The position numbers and the translations under genes were made by a program. Shown here piece by piece: positions 1-7,115 of a stretch of 10,814 nt of DNA. Source of the DNA: an uncultured Collinsella sp. (GTDB lineage Bacteria > Actinomycetota > Coriobacteriia > Coriobacteriales > Coriobacteriaceae); the NCBI GenBank assembly GCA_900544385.1, contig UQVD01000069.1, positions 1 through 10,814 on the forward strand. The letters run 5' to 3'. The stretch's first letter is position 1, and the number at the start of each line of letters is the position of its first letter. The notes under the pieces are model-generated. The model did not search any database. It saw only the letters and a list, made by a program, of their open reading frames with translations, and was not told where the DNA came from.

Positions 1-40
1 CTGCATATCGTCGGCAGCGTCAGATGTGTATAAGAGACAG
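1..40 (+). other. Nextera i5-side adapter (sequencing artefact)
   Basis: Bases 8-21 read TCGTCGGCAGCGTC and bases 22-40 read AGATGTGTATAAGAGACAG, the Illumina Nextera read-1 adapter including the 19-base Tn5 mosaic end. Bases 1-7 (CTGCATA) match the last seven bases of Nextera i5 index 506 (ACTGCATA). This is library sequence, not genome. An open reading frame starting at base 26 begins with the artefact peptide MYKRQ and should be ignored. Confidence 0.98.
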
Positions 41-91
41 ATCCAGTGTGGAACGAGGGTGCCCGTTGCCGCGTGCGATGGGCTTGCAATA

Positions 92-98
92 AGAGGAG
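92..98 (+). promoter_or_regulatory. Ribosome binding site of the TetM-like gene
   Basis: AGAGGAG lies four bases before the ATG at 103 and decides the start over the upstream in-frame ATG at 46, which has no comparable site. Confidence 0.8.
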
Positions 99-102
99 AG
101 CC

Positions 103-2106
103 ATGTCGAAGCAAGCGGTCGTTGGAATCTTGGCGCATGTCGATGCCGGCAAGACCACGCTGGCCGAGGCCATGCTGTTTAACGCGGGCCGCATTCGCAA
201 GCGCGGCCGCGTTGACGATGGCGACTCGCATCTGGATACGAACGAGATTGAGCGTGAGCGCGGTATCACGATCTTCTCGTCGCAGGCTGTGCTCGACCAT
301 GGTGACACCCACGTTATGCTCGTGGACGCTCCCGGCCATGTCGATTTTTCTGCCGAGGCGGAGCGCACGCTGCGTGCCCTGGACTACGCGATTCTGGTGG
401 TAGGCGCCAACGATGGCGTACAGGGGCACACCGAAACCCTGTGGCGCCTGCTTGCGCGCTATGACATCCCGACGTTCATCTTCATCAACAAGATCGATTT
501 GGAGAATCCCGGCCGCGATGTTTTGCTGGCACAGCTCGGGCAGCGTCTTTCCGAGGGCTGCCTGGATGCCAACGAACTGCTGGCGGGCGGCACCGTTCAG
601 GAGGATGCTGCTGCGTTAGACGAGGCGGCGCTCGAGGAGTTTCTTGAGGCGGGTGAGCTTTCCTCCGCGACGCTGTCGCGCATGGTTGCTGAGCGCAAGC
701 TCTTTCCCTGCTTTGCCGGCTCGGCGCTCAAGGACCAAGGTGTGGACGAGCTGTTGGATGGTATATGCGCGCTGATGCGCGAACAGGCGTGGCTCCCGGA
801 GTTTGCCGCGCGCGTCTATCGTGTCAGCCGCGGGGATCGCGGCGAGCGCTTGGCATGGGTTAAGGTGACCGGCGGCACACTGCATGCCAAGCAGATGATT
901 GCCGGACGTTCCGGTGCCGAGGCATGGGAGCAGAAGGTCGATCAGGTACGCATCTATAACGGCGAGAAGTATGAGCTTGCCCAAGAAGTTGCTGCTGGCG
1001 GTATTTGCGCCGTGACGGGTCTTGCGCACGTTCGCCCGGGGGACGCCCTGGGCGCGGAGCCCGCGGGCGATGCGCCTGTCATTGCGCCGGTCCTCACCTA
1101 TACGGTGCTTCCGGGCGAACACGATGTCCACGCGGTGTTCAAAGCGCTGACTGGGCTGGCGGACGAAGATCCCATGCTCGGCGTAAGCTGGAATACTCAT
1201 CTGGAACAGATTCACCTGCAGTTGATGGGCGCCGTGCAACTCGAGGTCGTGCAGCGCGTGCTGGCCGATCGTTTTGGCCTTGCGGTCGAGTTTGAGCCCG
1301 GCGGCATTCTCTATAAGGAGACTATTTCGCAGCCGGTCGAGGGCGTGGGCCACTTTGAGCCACTGCGCCACTATGCCGAGGTGCATCTGCGTCTGGAGCC
1401 GTTGCCGGCGGGCTCGGGCGTGCAGTTTGGCACCGTGACCTCGACCGACGAGCTCGATCTTAACTGGCAGCGTTTGGCACTCACCAACGCCATGGAGCGC
1501 GACCACTTGGGCGTGCTGACCGGCTCGCCCATCACCGATGTGTGCATTACGCTCACGGGCGGCCGCGCGCATGCCAAACACACCGAGGGCGGCGATTTTC
1601 GCCAGGCCACGTACCGCGCGATTCGCCAGGGGCTCATGCAGGCGCGTGAGGCCGGCGCGGCGGTGCTGCTGGAGCCGTGGTACCACTTTGAGCTTGAGGT
1701 GCCGGGGGAGTGCGTGGGCCGGGCGCTCTCGGATGCCACGCGCATGGGTGCCGAGTACGAGCCACCGACGATGGCGGGCGACCGGGCAAAGCTTGTGGGT
1801 CGCGTACCGGCATCCGAGGTGCAGGATTATGCGCTGGAGGTGGCTGCCTACACGAGTGGTCGTGGGCATCTGTATCTAGAGTTCGCCGGCTATGCGGCTT
1901 GCCATGATGCCGAGCGCGTCATCGAGGCGGCCGCCTATGAGCCCGAGGCCGATCTGCCCAACACGCCCGACTCGGCCTTTTGCTTTCACGGCGCCGGCTA
2001 CACGGTCAAATGGTACGACGTGCCCGCCGCGGCGCACGTAAAGATCGACCCCTCCACCTTCCGCCCCTGGCGAGCAGCAGACGCCGAGTTTTTCGGCCAC
2101 ATGTGA
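103..2106 (+). CDS. TetM-like translation factor GTPase (EF-G-related)
   Basis: This 667-residue protein belongs to the EF-G-like GTPases related to TetM/TetO ribosomal protection proteins (TetM itself is about 639 residues). Members bind the ribosome near the A site and hydrolyse GTP. Visible G-domain motifs are AHVDAGKT (11-18), RERGITI (51-57), DAPGH (75-79), NKID (129-132) and GSALK (206-210), followed by EF-G-like domains II-V. Domain IV has GRAHAKHTEGGDFR at 487-500, where TetM has the YYSPVSTPADFR tip that reaches the tetracycline site, so resistance is doubtful; databases may still label it tetracycline resistance. The C-terminus carries GAGYTVKWYDVP, as I recall from non-Tet homologues in Firmicutes. 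The start is the ATG at 103, with AGAGGAG at 92-98; a longer in-frame start at 46 lacks such a site. The stop TGA lies inside a palindrome. The promoter is beyond the contig edge. Confidence 0.88.
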   Translation: MSKQAVVGILAHVDAGKTTLAEAMLFNAGRIRKRGRVDDGDSHLDTNEIERERGITIFSSQAVLDHGDTHVMLVDAPGHVDFSAEAERTLRALDYAILVVGANDGVQGHTETLWRLLARYDIPTFIFINKIDLENPGRDVLLAQLGQRLSEGCLDANELLAGGTVQEDAAALDEAALEEFLEAGELSSATLSRMVAERKLFPCFAGSALKDQGVDELLDGICALMREQAWLPEFAARVYRVSRGDRGERLAWVKVTGGTLHAKQMIAGRSGAEAWEQKVDQVRIYNGEKYELAQEVAAGGICAVTGLAHVRPGDALGAEPAGDAPVIAPVLTYTVLPGEHDVHAVFKALTGLADEDPMLGVSWNTHLEQIHLQLMGAVQLEVVQRVLADRFGLAVEFEPGGILYKETISQPVEGVGHFEPLRHYAEVHLRLEPLPAGSGVQFGTVTSTDELDLNWQRLALTNAMERDHLGVLTGSPITDVCITLTGGRAHAKHTEGGDFRQATYRAIRQGLMQAREAGAAVLLEPWYHFELEVPGECVGRALSDATRMGAEYEPPTMAGDRAKLVGRVPASEVQDYALEVAAYTSGRGHLYLEFAGYAACHDAERVIEAAAYEPEADLPNTPDSAFCFHGAGYTVKWYDVPAAAHVKIDPSTFRPWRAADAEFFGHM

Positions 2107-2129
2107 CAAAGGGACAGTCCCTTTGTCAC
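2103..2129. repeat. Palindromic repeat, copy 1 (possible terminator)
   Basis: This is a perfect inverted repeat with 13-base arms (2103-2115 and 2117-2129) around one central A; the arm core is TGACAAAGGGAC. The TGA at 2104-2106 is the stop codon of the TetM-like gene. No T-run follows, so it is not a textbook intrinsic terminator, though an RNA stem here could still stop or protect the transcript. Related copies lie at 5826-5860 and 7085-7115. Confidence 0.9.
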
Positions 2130-2135
2130 TTGCTG

Positions 2136-2166
2136 TTGGTATAACTCGGTATAAGTTGGTATAACT
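2136..2166 (+). promoter_or_regulatory. Three 10-base phased repeats over the likely promoter of the first AAA ATPase gene
   Basis: GGTATAACT, GGTATAAGT and GGTATAACT start at 2138, 2148 and 2158, an exact 10-base spacing of about one helical turn. A plausible sigma-70 promoter overlaps them: TTGGTA at 2136-2141, 18 bases, TATAAC at 2160-2165. The layout suggests a protein binding the same DNA face three times over the promoter. The repeats are seen directly; the promoter and operator roles are inferred. Confidence 0.55.
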
Positions 2167-2187
2167 ATTACCAGGGTTTACCGATCC

Positions 2188-2194
2188 GAGGAGG
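2188..2194 (+). promoter_or_regulatory. Strong ribosome binding site of the first AAA ATPase gene
   Basis: GAGGAGG ends five bases before the ATG at 2200 and is a near-perfect Shine-Dalgarno sequence, supporting that start. Confidence 0.85.
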
Positions 2195-2199
2195 CCGAC

Positions 2200-3318
2200 A
2201 TGAATCCAAATCCCTTTAAGCCAACGGCAGGCAAGCGGCCTCCGATGCTCATCGGTCGAGAGTCGGTCATCGAAGATTTTGAGGAAGGACTCGATAACGG
2301 CTCCGGAGCGCCGGGTAGGCTCATGCTCATTACGGGAAACCGCGGCTGCGGCAAAACGGTTCTCCTGCGGGAGCTGCAACGTCTAGCCAGCGAGCGCGGA
2401 TGGGCGGTTATCTCCGATTCCGCTTCGCTTGGCTTATGCGACCGCTTAGCCGACGCGCTTCGCTCGAATAAACCCGTTGTGACGTCAATGGAGTTCGGGC
2501 CGTCGTTTGGCCGGATGTCGGTCGAGGCGGCGCGAGCAAAGGGCGAGACGTTACGAGGGCTGGTCAACGAGCGCCTCAAGAAGCTCGGTCCAGGCAAGGG
2601 CATACTGTTTGCGATTGACGAGGCGCAGTCTGCGTCTATCGAGGAGTTGGCGGCTCTTGCCGTTCTCTATCAGCAAGTGCTCGGAGATCAGGATGCTACG
2701 GGATTGCCCGATAGCGACCAGCGCGGTCTTGCGCTGGTGTTCGCTGGATTGCCCAGTATGGTTGATGACTTGCTCGAAGAGCCGAGCGTGACGTTTTTGC
2801 GCCGTGCCCAGCAGCGCACGCTGGGGGCGATTTCTTTGCCCAAAGTGCGCGATTCATATATCCAGACGGTCAAAGACGCTGGTCTTTACGTTGACGCGGA
2901 GACGGCGGACCTTGCGGCACGCAAGAGCATGGGGCATCCCTATATGGTTCAGCTGGTGGGCTATTACATGTGGCGCTCTGCTGTCCGACGCAACTCGCAG
3001 GTCATTGAAAGGTGCGATGTCGAGGATGGCCATGCGGATGCCGTCTCCGAGTTCTACGAAGCGGTCGACGCGCCCCTGTATTATGGATTGCGCAGTCCGC
3101 AACGCCTCTTTATCGAGGCCATGGCGGTTGACGAGGGTAAACCGACGCGTATGGCGGATATCATTGAGCGCTGCGACCGTACTCAGAGTTGGGCGAGCAA
3201 ATATCGCGCAAGCCTGATTCGCGAGCGCGTCATCGAGGCCGCCGGATACGGCCTCGTCCGGTTTACCGTGCCCATGCTGGGCGAGTATATCCGCGACCGC
3301 ATTTTATGGCATGAGTAG
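2200..3318 (+). CDS. AAA-type ATPase with C-terminal winged helix (paralogue A)
   Basis: This 372-residue cytoplasmic protein resembles the Orc1/Cdc6-like AAA_16 group of uncharacterised actinobacterial ATP-binding proteins. After an N-terminal NPFKPT segment (4-9) and an IGRE box (18-21) come Walker A GNRGCGKT (46-53), Walker B ILFAIDEAQ (135-143), a sensor-like LVFAGLP strand (179-185) and FLRRAQQ (199-205), whose arginines could act as an arginine finger. The last 75 or so residues look like a winged helix (PTRMADIIERC onward), so DNA binding is plausible. No signal peptide or membrane segment is evident. It is paralogous to the gene at 5865-6965. The UvrA-like gene starts about ten bases downstream, so the two are probably one operon. 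I cannot assign a substrate; a transcriptional or DNA-remodelling role is inference. Confidence 0.85.
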   Translation: MNPNPFKPTAGKRPPMLIGRESVIEDFEEGLDNGSGAPGRLMLITGNRGCGKTVLLRELQRLASERGWAVISDSASLGLCDRLADALRSNKPVVTSMEFGPSFGRMSVEAARAKGETLRGLVNERLKKLGPGKGILFAIDEAQSASIEELAALAVLYQQVLGDQDATGLPDSDQRGLALVFAGLPSMVDDLLEEPSVTFLRRAQQRTLGAISLPKVRDSYIQTVKDAGLYVDAETADLAARKSMGHPYMVQLVGYYMWRSAVRRNSQVIERCDVEDGHADAVSEFYEAVDAPLYYGLRSPQRLFIEAMAVDEGKPTRMADIIERCDRTQSWASKYRASLIRERVIEAAGYGLVRFTVPMLGEYIRDRILWHE

Positions 3319-3328
3319 GGTGATAAAG

Positions 3329-5824
3329 GTGACGGAACAGAAGATGAGCCCGCAGGCTATCGAGGTGCGTGGCGCGCGCGTCCATAACCTCAAAGACATC
3401 GATATCGATATTCCGCTGGGAAAGCTCGTGGGCATTGCCGGCGTGTCGGGCTCGGGCAAGAGTTCGCTGGCACTGGGAGTTCTTTATGCCGAGGGCTCGC
3501 GTCGCTACTTGGAAGCACTCAGCACCTATACTCGCCGTCGCCTGACGCAGGCCGAACACGCCCAGGTGGACGAGGTGCTGCACGTGCCGGCGGCGCTCGC
3601 ATTGCATCAGCGCCCCAGCGTGCCGGGCGTGCGTTCCACCTTTGGCACCATGACCGAGCTCAACAATAGCCTGCGTCTACTCTTTAGCCGCTGCGCCCAT
3701 CACGTGTGCCCGCATTGCGGGGCACGCGTGGAGCCGAGCCTTAACGTGGCTGCGGGCCTGTCGCTCACGTGTCCGACATGCGGCCGCGAGTTCTACGCGC
3801 CGAGTGCCGAGGACCTTGCCTTTAACAGCGGCGGTGCATGCCCCACCTGCGGCGGCACCGGTGTCATGCGCGAGGTGGACGAAGCGAGCCTGGTACCCGA
3901 CGAGTCAAAGACTATCAACGAGGGTGCGGTCCTTCCCTGGGGCACGCTCATGTGGGATCTGATGAAGCAGGTGGCAGGCGAGATGGGTGTACGCACCGAC
4001 GTGCCGTTTAACCAGCTCACGCCTCAAGAGCGCGACATCGTGTTCCACGGCCCGGCGGTTAAGAAGCACATTCTCTACGTTCCCAAAAACGGGGAGGGCG
4101 CCACGCCGCTCGACTTTACCTATTACAACGCCGTCTATACCGTTGAGAATGCGCTCGCCAAGGTCAAGGACGATAAGGGCCTCAAACGCGTTGCACGCTT
4201 TTTGCGCGAGGGGCCATGCCGTGACTGTGGTGGCACGCGTCTTTCCGAGGCTGCGCGCCAGCCCCAGGTGCGCGGTATCAATCTGGCACAGGCGGCGGCT
4301 ATGACGCTGGGCGAGGCGATTGAGTGGGTGCGTGGGGTGCCTATGTCCTTGCCGGCCGAGATGCAGCCCATGGCAGCGGATATCTGCGATTCATTTTTGA
4401 GCACGGCCCGTCGTCTGGTCGACCTGGGTCTCGATTACCTTTCACTCGACCGCGCCGGTGCCACGCTCTCCACGGGTGAGCGCCAGCGTGTGCAGCTCGC
4501 CCGTGTGGTGCGCAACCGATCGACGGGCGTGCTTTATGTGCTGGACGAGCCCTCGATCGGCTTGCATCCTGCCAATGTCGACGGTTTGGTAGGCGTGATG
4601 CGCGATCTGGTGGGCGACGGCAACACCGTGGTCGTTGTCGACCACGATACGCGCGTGCTGGCGGAGGCTGATTATCTGGTCGAGATGGGCCCCGTTGCCG
4701 GAGCGGGCGGCGGTAATGTGATTGCCGCTGGTACGGTGGACGAGGTCGAACAATCGCAGGGCAGCCGCATCGCCCCGTTTTTGTGCACAGAGTCCAAGCG
4801 CTTGCGTCCGCAGGTGAATGACGACGAAATGTTCGACCAGGGGCATATCCGCATGGCAACCGATGCCATCCATACCGTCAAGCCGCTCGAAGTCGATATC
4901 CCGCGCGGCCGTCTTGTCGCGGTGACGGGCGTTTCGGGTTCGGGCAAGACGACGTTGGTGCTCGAGACGCTCATCCCGGCACTCAAGGCGCAGGCAGCCA
5001 GTGAGCGCCTGCCAAAACATGTGCGTTGGGTCGACGCCGAGGGTATCGCCCGTGCCAACCTGATTGACGCCACGCCCATCGGCGCCAACGTGCGCTCGAC
5101 GGTAGCGACCTATGCCGACATCCATGATGAGTTGCGTCGCGCCTTCGCCCGTACGCCCGAGGCCAAGGCAGCCGGCTACAAGGCGGGTGCCTTTAGCTAC
5201 AACACCGGCGCCTTGCGCTGCCCTACGTGTGACGGCACGGGCTCGATATCGCTTGACGTGCAGTTTTTGCCCGACGTCGAGATCATCTGCCCGGCATGCC
5301 GTGGTTCGCGCTACGCCGAGGCCGCCTCGCATATCCATCGCGAGGGCAAGGACGGGAGCTTGCTTACGTTGCCGCAGCTCATGGACATGAGTGTGGACGA
5401 GGCCATCGACGTCACACTGGGACTCAAGAAGGTTCAGACGCGCTTACAGACTTTGCACGACCTGGGCCTGGGTTATCTCACGCTTGGCGAGCCCACACCG
5501 GCGCTTTCGGGCGGCGAGGCGCAGCGTCTTAAGCTTGCGAGCGAGATGGGCCGTGTGCAGGACGATGCCGTATTCGTGTTCGACGAGCCCACGATCGGCC
5601 TGCATCCGCTCGATGTTCAGGTGCTGTTGAACGTGTTTGACGGCCTCGTTGCCAAGGGCGCCACAGTTATCGTGATCGAGCATGACCTCGACCTTATCCG
5701 TAACGCCGATTACGTGATTGACATGGGCCCGGGCGGTGGCGATGCGGGCGGGCAAATCGTCTGCGCCGGTACGCCAGGCGACATCGCAGTCTGCTCCAAG
5801 AGCATCACCGGTCGCTACCTATAG
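3329..5824 (+). CDS. UvrA2-type ABC ATPase lacking the UvrB-binding domain
   Basis: This 831-residue twin-ABC protein is of the UvrA family. Walker A motifs are at 38-46 (GVSGSGKSS) and 534-542 (GVSGSGKTT), signature motifs at 380-387 (LSTGERQR) and 726-733 (LSGGEAQR), and Walker B motifs LDEPS (405-409) and FDEPT (751-755). The C-terminal zinc module C631-x2-C634-x19-C654-x2-C657 is intact; further CxxC pairs occur at 127, 148, 171 and 297. Only about 45 residues separate the LRLLFSRC segment from FNSGGACPTC, where canonical UvrA (about 940 residues) carries the roughly 115-residue UvrB-binding domain. This matches class II UvrA (UvrA2, DrrC-like), linked to DNA-damage tolerance or resistance to DNA-binding drugs. 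The start is uncertain: GTG 3329 (GGTGAT at 3319-3324), ATG 3344 (AGGTGA at 3327-3332) or ATG 3311, which overlaps the ATPase gene and has no clear site. Coupling to that ATPase is likely. Confidence 0.88.
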   Translation: MTEQKMSPQAIEVRGARVHNLKDIDIDIPLGKLVGIAGVSGSGKSSLALGVLYAEGSRRYLEALSTYTRRRLTQAEHAQVDEVLHVPAALALHQRPSVPGVRSTFGTMTELNNSLRLLFSRCAHHVCPHCGARVEPSLNVAAGLSLTCPTCGREFYAPSAEDLAFNSGGACPTCGGTGVMREVDEASLVPDESKTINEGAVLPWGTLMWDLMKQVAGEMGVRTDVPFNQLTPQERDIVFHGPAVKKHILYVPKNGEGATPLDFTYYNAVYTVENALAKVKDDKGLKRVARFLREGPCRDCGGTRLSEAARQPQVRGINLAQAAAMTLGEAIEWVRGVPMSLPAEMQPMAADICDSFLSTARRLVDLGLDYLSLDRAGATLSTGERQRVQLARVVRNRSTGVLYVLDEPSIGLHPANVDGLVGVMRDLVGDGNTVVVVDHDTRVLAEADYLVEMGPVAGAGGGNVIAAGTVDEVEQSQGSRIAPFLCTESKRLRPQVNDDEMFDQGHIRMATDAIHTVKPLEVDIPRGRLVAVTGVSGSGKTTLVLETLIPALKAQAASERLPKHVRWVDAEGIARANLIDATPIGANVRSTVATYADIHDELRRAFARTPEAKAAGYKAGAFSYNTGALRCPTCDGTGSISLDVQFLPDVEIICPACRGSRYAEAASHIHREGKDGSLLTLPQLMDMSVDEAIDVTLGLKKVQTRLQTLHDLGLGYLTLGEPTPALSGGEAQRLKLASEMGRVQDDAVFVFDEPTIGLHPLDVQVLLNVFDGLVAKGATVIVIEHDLDLIRNADYVIDMGPGGGDAGGQIVCAGTPGDIAVCSKSITGRYL

Positions 5825-5825
5825 G

Positions 5826-5860
5826 CAATGTGACAAAGGGGCTGCCTCTTTGTCACATTG
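5826..5860. terminator. Shared hairpin between convergent genes; palindromic repeat copy 2
   Basis: Arms 5826-5841 and 5845-5860 pair over 16 bases (one G-T pair) around a three-base loop. The outer 13 bases, CAATGTGACAAAG and its complement, are perfect. It starts one base after the TAG of the UvrA-like gene and ends four bases before the stop of the convergent ATPase gene, so it could end transcription from both sides. The plus-strand exit is only moderately T-rich (ATTTCTATTTC). It is a diverged relative of the repeats at 2103 and 7085. Confidence 0.75.
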
Positions 5861-5864
5861 ATTT

Positions 5865-6965
5865 CTATTTCACGCATTGAGCCGCGAGATAGTCGCGGAA
5901 GAATGGCAATTCAAATGCGACGAGCCCTCGTCCTCGTTCTCCGATGATGCCGGCATCTATCATGCGGCGTCGGTAGCGGGAGACCTGCTGCGGCGAACGC
6001 TTAAGGCGCTCGACAAGGTCAGCGGTGGTGGACTCTTCCTCGTCATCGAGCATGGCGATGAGGAATCGCTTGTCCTCTGCAGTGAGTTCCCGATAGGTTG
6101 CCGCGAGGATTCGGTCATCCATCTCGTCGCGCGCGATTTTGATTCCCAGGTCAAAGTCGCGTGACGAGATTTCCTTCGAATCGCTTGTGAGATCCCAGGC
6201 ACGGTAGCCTACGAGTTGCAATAGGAAGGGAAAACCAGAGATCGAGCGAACGGCTCTATCGATTCCCTCAGCATCTGCCAGGCGATCGTTTTCCTGGATT
6301 GTGCGAATCAAGGCCTCGCGCACGTCATAGTCGGCAATGCGACCCAGATGATATTGTTGGGCGCGGCGAAGGAACGAGACCGTCTTGTGGTTCAGCAATG
6401 TCGAGACGTTGTTGGGAAGTCCCGCCATGAGCAGCGAGACGCGTTTTCCATCGGTCACAAAGTGCTGATACGTCGCTGCGAGCTGAATCATCTCGCCGAG
6501 TGTCGGGTCCACCTCGTCAACCGTGACGAGCAGCCCGGTGCCCGCTTCGTTGAGCCGGTCGATGATGTCGCTCATGCGATAGCGCCAGGTAGAGGCATCG
6601 TGAACGCGATTGACCTCGATACTGCCGAGCGGTGCAATTCCGAGACCGGTGACTTCGAAGTTCTTAGACGGGTCGATAAGATGGCCGGCAGCACGTTTCG
6701 CCCCGAACTCGATTTCCTCAAGCATTCCCGGGAGCGCGGTTGTCTTTACGGCAATCCAGCCGTGGGATTCCGCCCTTGTCGCGAGCGACGACATGAGAGC
6801 GGTTTTACCGGTTCCACGCGCGCCTGAGAAGATCGAGGTCAATTCTGGGCGCCTGCGCTGGCTCAAGAAGGCACGGTCCAAATCCCGAATAATCTGTTGT
6901 CTGCCAGCGAGATGGGCAGGAACCTCACCAAAACTGGGGGTAAACGGGTTCTCGAGATATTTCAC
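5865..6965 (-). CDS. AAA-type ATPase with C-terminal winged helix (paralogue B)
   Basis: This 366-residue protein has the same architecture as the protein at 2200-3318: N-terminal NPFTPSFG (6-13), LAGR (19-22), Walker A GARGTGKT (48-55), Walker B LLVTVDEVD (145-153), MAGLP (180-184), FLRRAQQ (198-204) and a C-terminal winged-helix-like region beginning near TTADLVERL. In both proteins AGLP to LGxI spans the same number of residues without gaps, so they are true paralogues, though diverged elsewhere. The start codon is GTG (6963-6965 on the plus strand), supported by AAAGGAGA at 6971-6978 with five bases between. It faces the UvrA-like gene across a shared hairpin. Function is unknown; ATP-dependent DNA-associated regulation is the simplest inference. 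Confidence 0.84.
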   Translation of the reverse strand: MKYLENPFTPSFGEVPAHLAGRQQIIRDLDRAFLSQRRRPELTSIFSGARGTGKTALMSSLATRAESHGWIAVKTTALPGMLEEIEFGAKRAAGHLIDPSKNFEVTGLGIAPLGSIEVNRVHDASTWRYRMSDIIDRLNEAGTGLLVTVDEVDPTLGEMIQLAATYQHFVTDGKRVSLLMAGLPNNVSTLLNHKTVSFLRRAQQYHLGRIADYDVREALIRTIQENDRLADAEGIDRAVRSISGFPFLLQLVGYRAWDLTSDSKEISSRDFDLGIKIARDEMDDRILAATYRELTAEDKRFLIAMLDDEEESTTADLVERLKRSPQQVSRYRRRMIDAGIIGERGRGLVAFELPFFRDYLAAQCVK

Positions 6966-6970
6966 AAGAC

Positions 6971-6978
6971 TCTCCTTT
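6971..6978 (-). promoter_or_regulatory. Ribosome binding site supporting a GTG start
   Basis: On the minus strand AAAGGAGA lies five bases before the GTG at 6965-6963. It is strong enough to justify the non-ATG start of AAA ATPase paralogue B. Confidence 0.8.
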
Positions 6979-6989
6979 CACACCGCCGT

Positions 6990-7025
6990 TTAACTTCATT
7001 TTACTTTAGTTAATTCTGATTAAAA
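6990..7025 (-). promoter_or_regulatory. AT-rich promoter region with a TTAACT-N12-AGTTAA dyad before AAA ATPase paralogue B
   Basis: A perfect six-base inverted repeat (6990-6995 and 7008-7013, 12 bases between) lies in an AT-rich island. On the minus strand TAAAAT (7003-6998) is a fair -10 box inside the dyad, with a weak -35 TTTTAA (7025-7020) 16 bases upstream. A factor bound to the dyad would cover the -10 box. The minus strand also shows a loose ten-base repeat, AACTAAAGTA then AAATGAAGTT. The dyad is seen directly; the promoter assignment is inferred. Confidence 0.45.
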
Positions 7026-7084
7026 GTGAGGGCTCTTTATCTAGAGCATCAATTAGGCGTGTGTGCCGTCGGCGTGGCGCTTGA

Positions 7085-7115
7085 ATGTGACAAAGGGACA
7101 GTTCCTTTGTCACAT
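7085..7115. repeat. Palindromic repeat, copy 3, overlapping the trmL stop
   Basis: Arms 7085-7099 and 7101-7115 pair throughout, with one G-T pair, around a single central base. The arm reads ATGTGACAAAGGGAC. On the minus strand its first six bases ATG-TGA are the last sense codon and stop codon of trmL (7115-7110). It probably acts as a 3'-end stem for trmL, but no T-run follows on the minus strand. Confidence 0.9.

Noticed and set aside
616..1869. Long open frame (417 codons) on the minus strand opposite the TetM-like gene.
   Set aside because: It has no recognisable domain or ribosome site and mirrors a well-supported gene; GC-rich codon bias opens the opposite frame.
103..2106. Calling this a tetracycline resistance gene.
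   Set aside because: The domain IV tip needed to displace tetracycline is not conserved; only family membership is supported.
2200..3318. Transposition helper ATPase (IstB/TniB-like).
   Set aside because: There is no transposase gene nearby, and the N-terminal NPF segment and C-terminal winged helix fit the Orc1/Cdc6-like AAA group better.
7032..7047. Small inverted repeat GCTCT-N6-AGAGC upstream of AAA ATPase paralogue B.
   Set aside because: Five-base arms are too short to support a call on their own.
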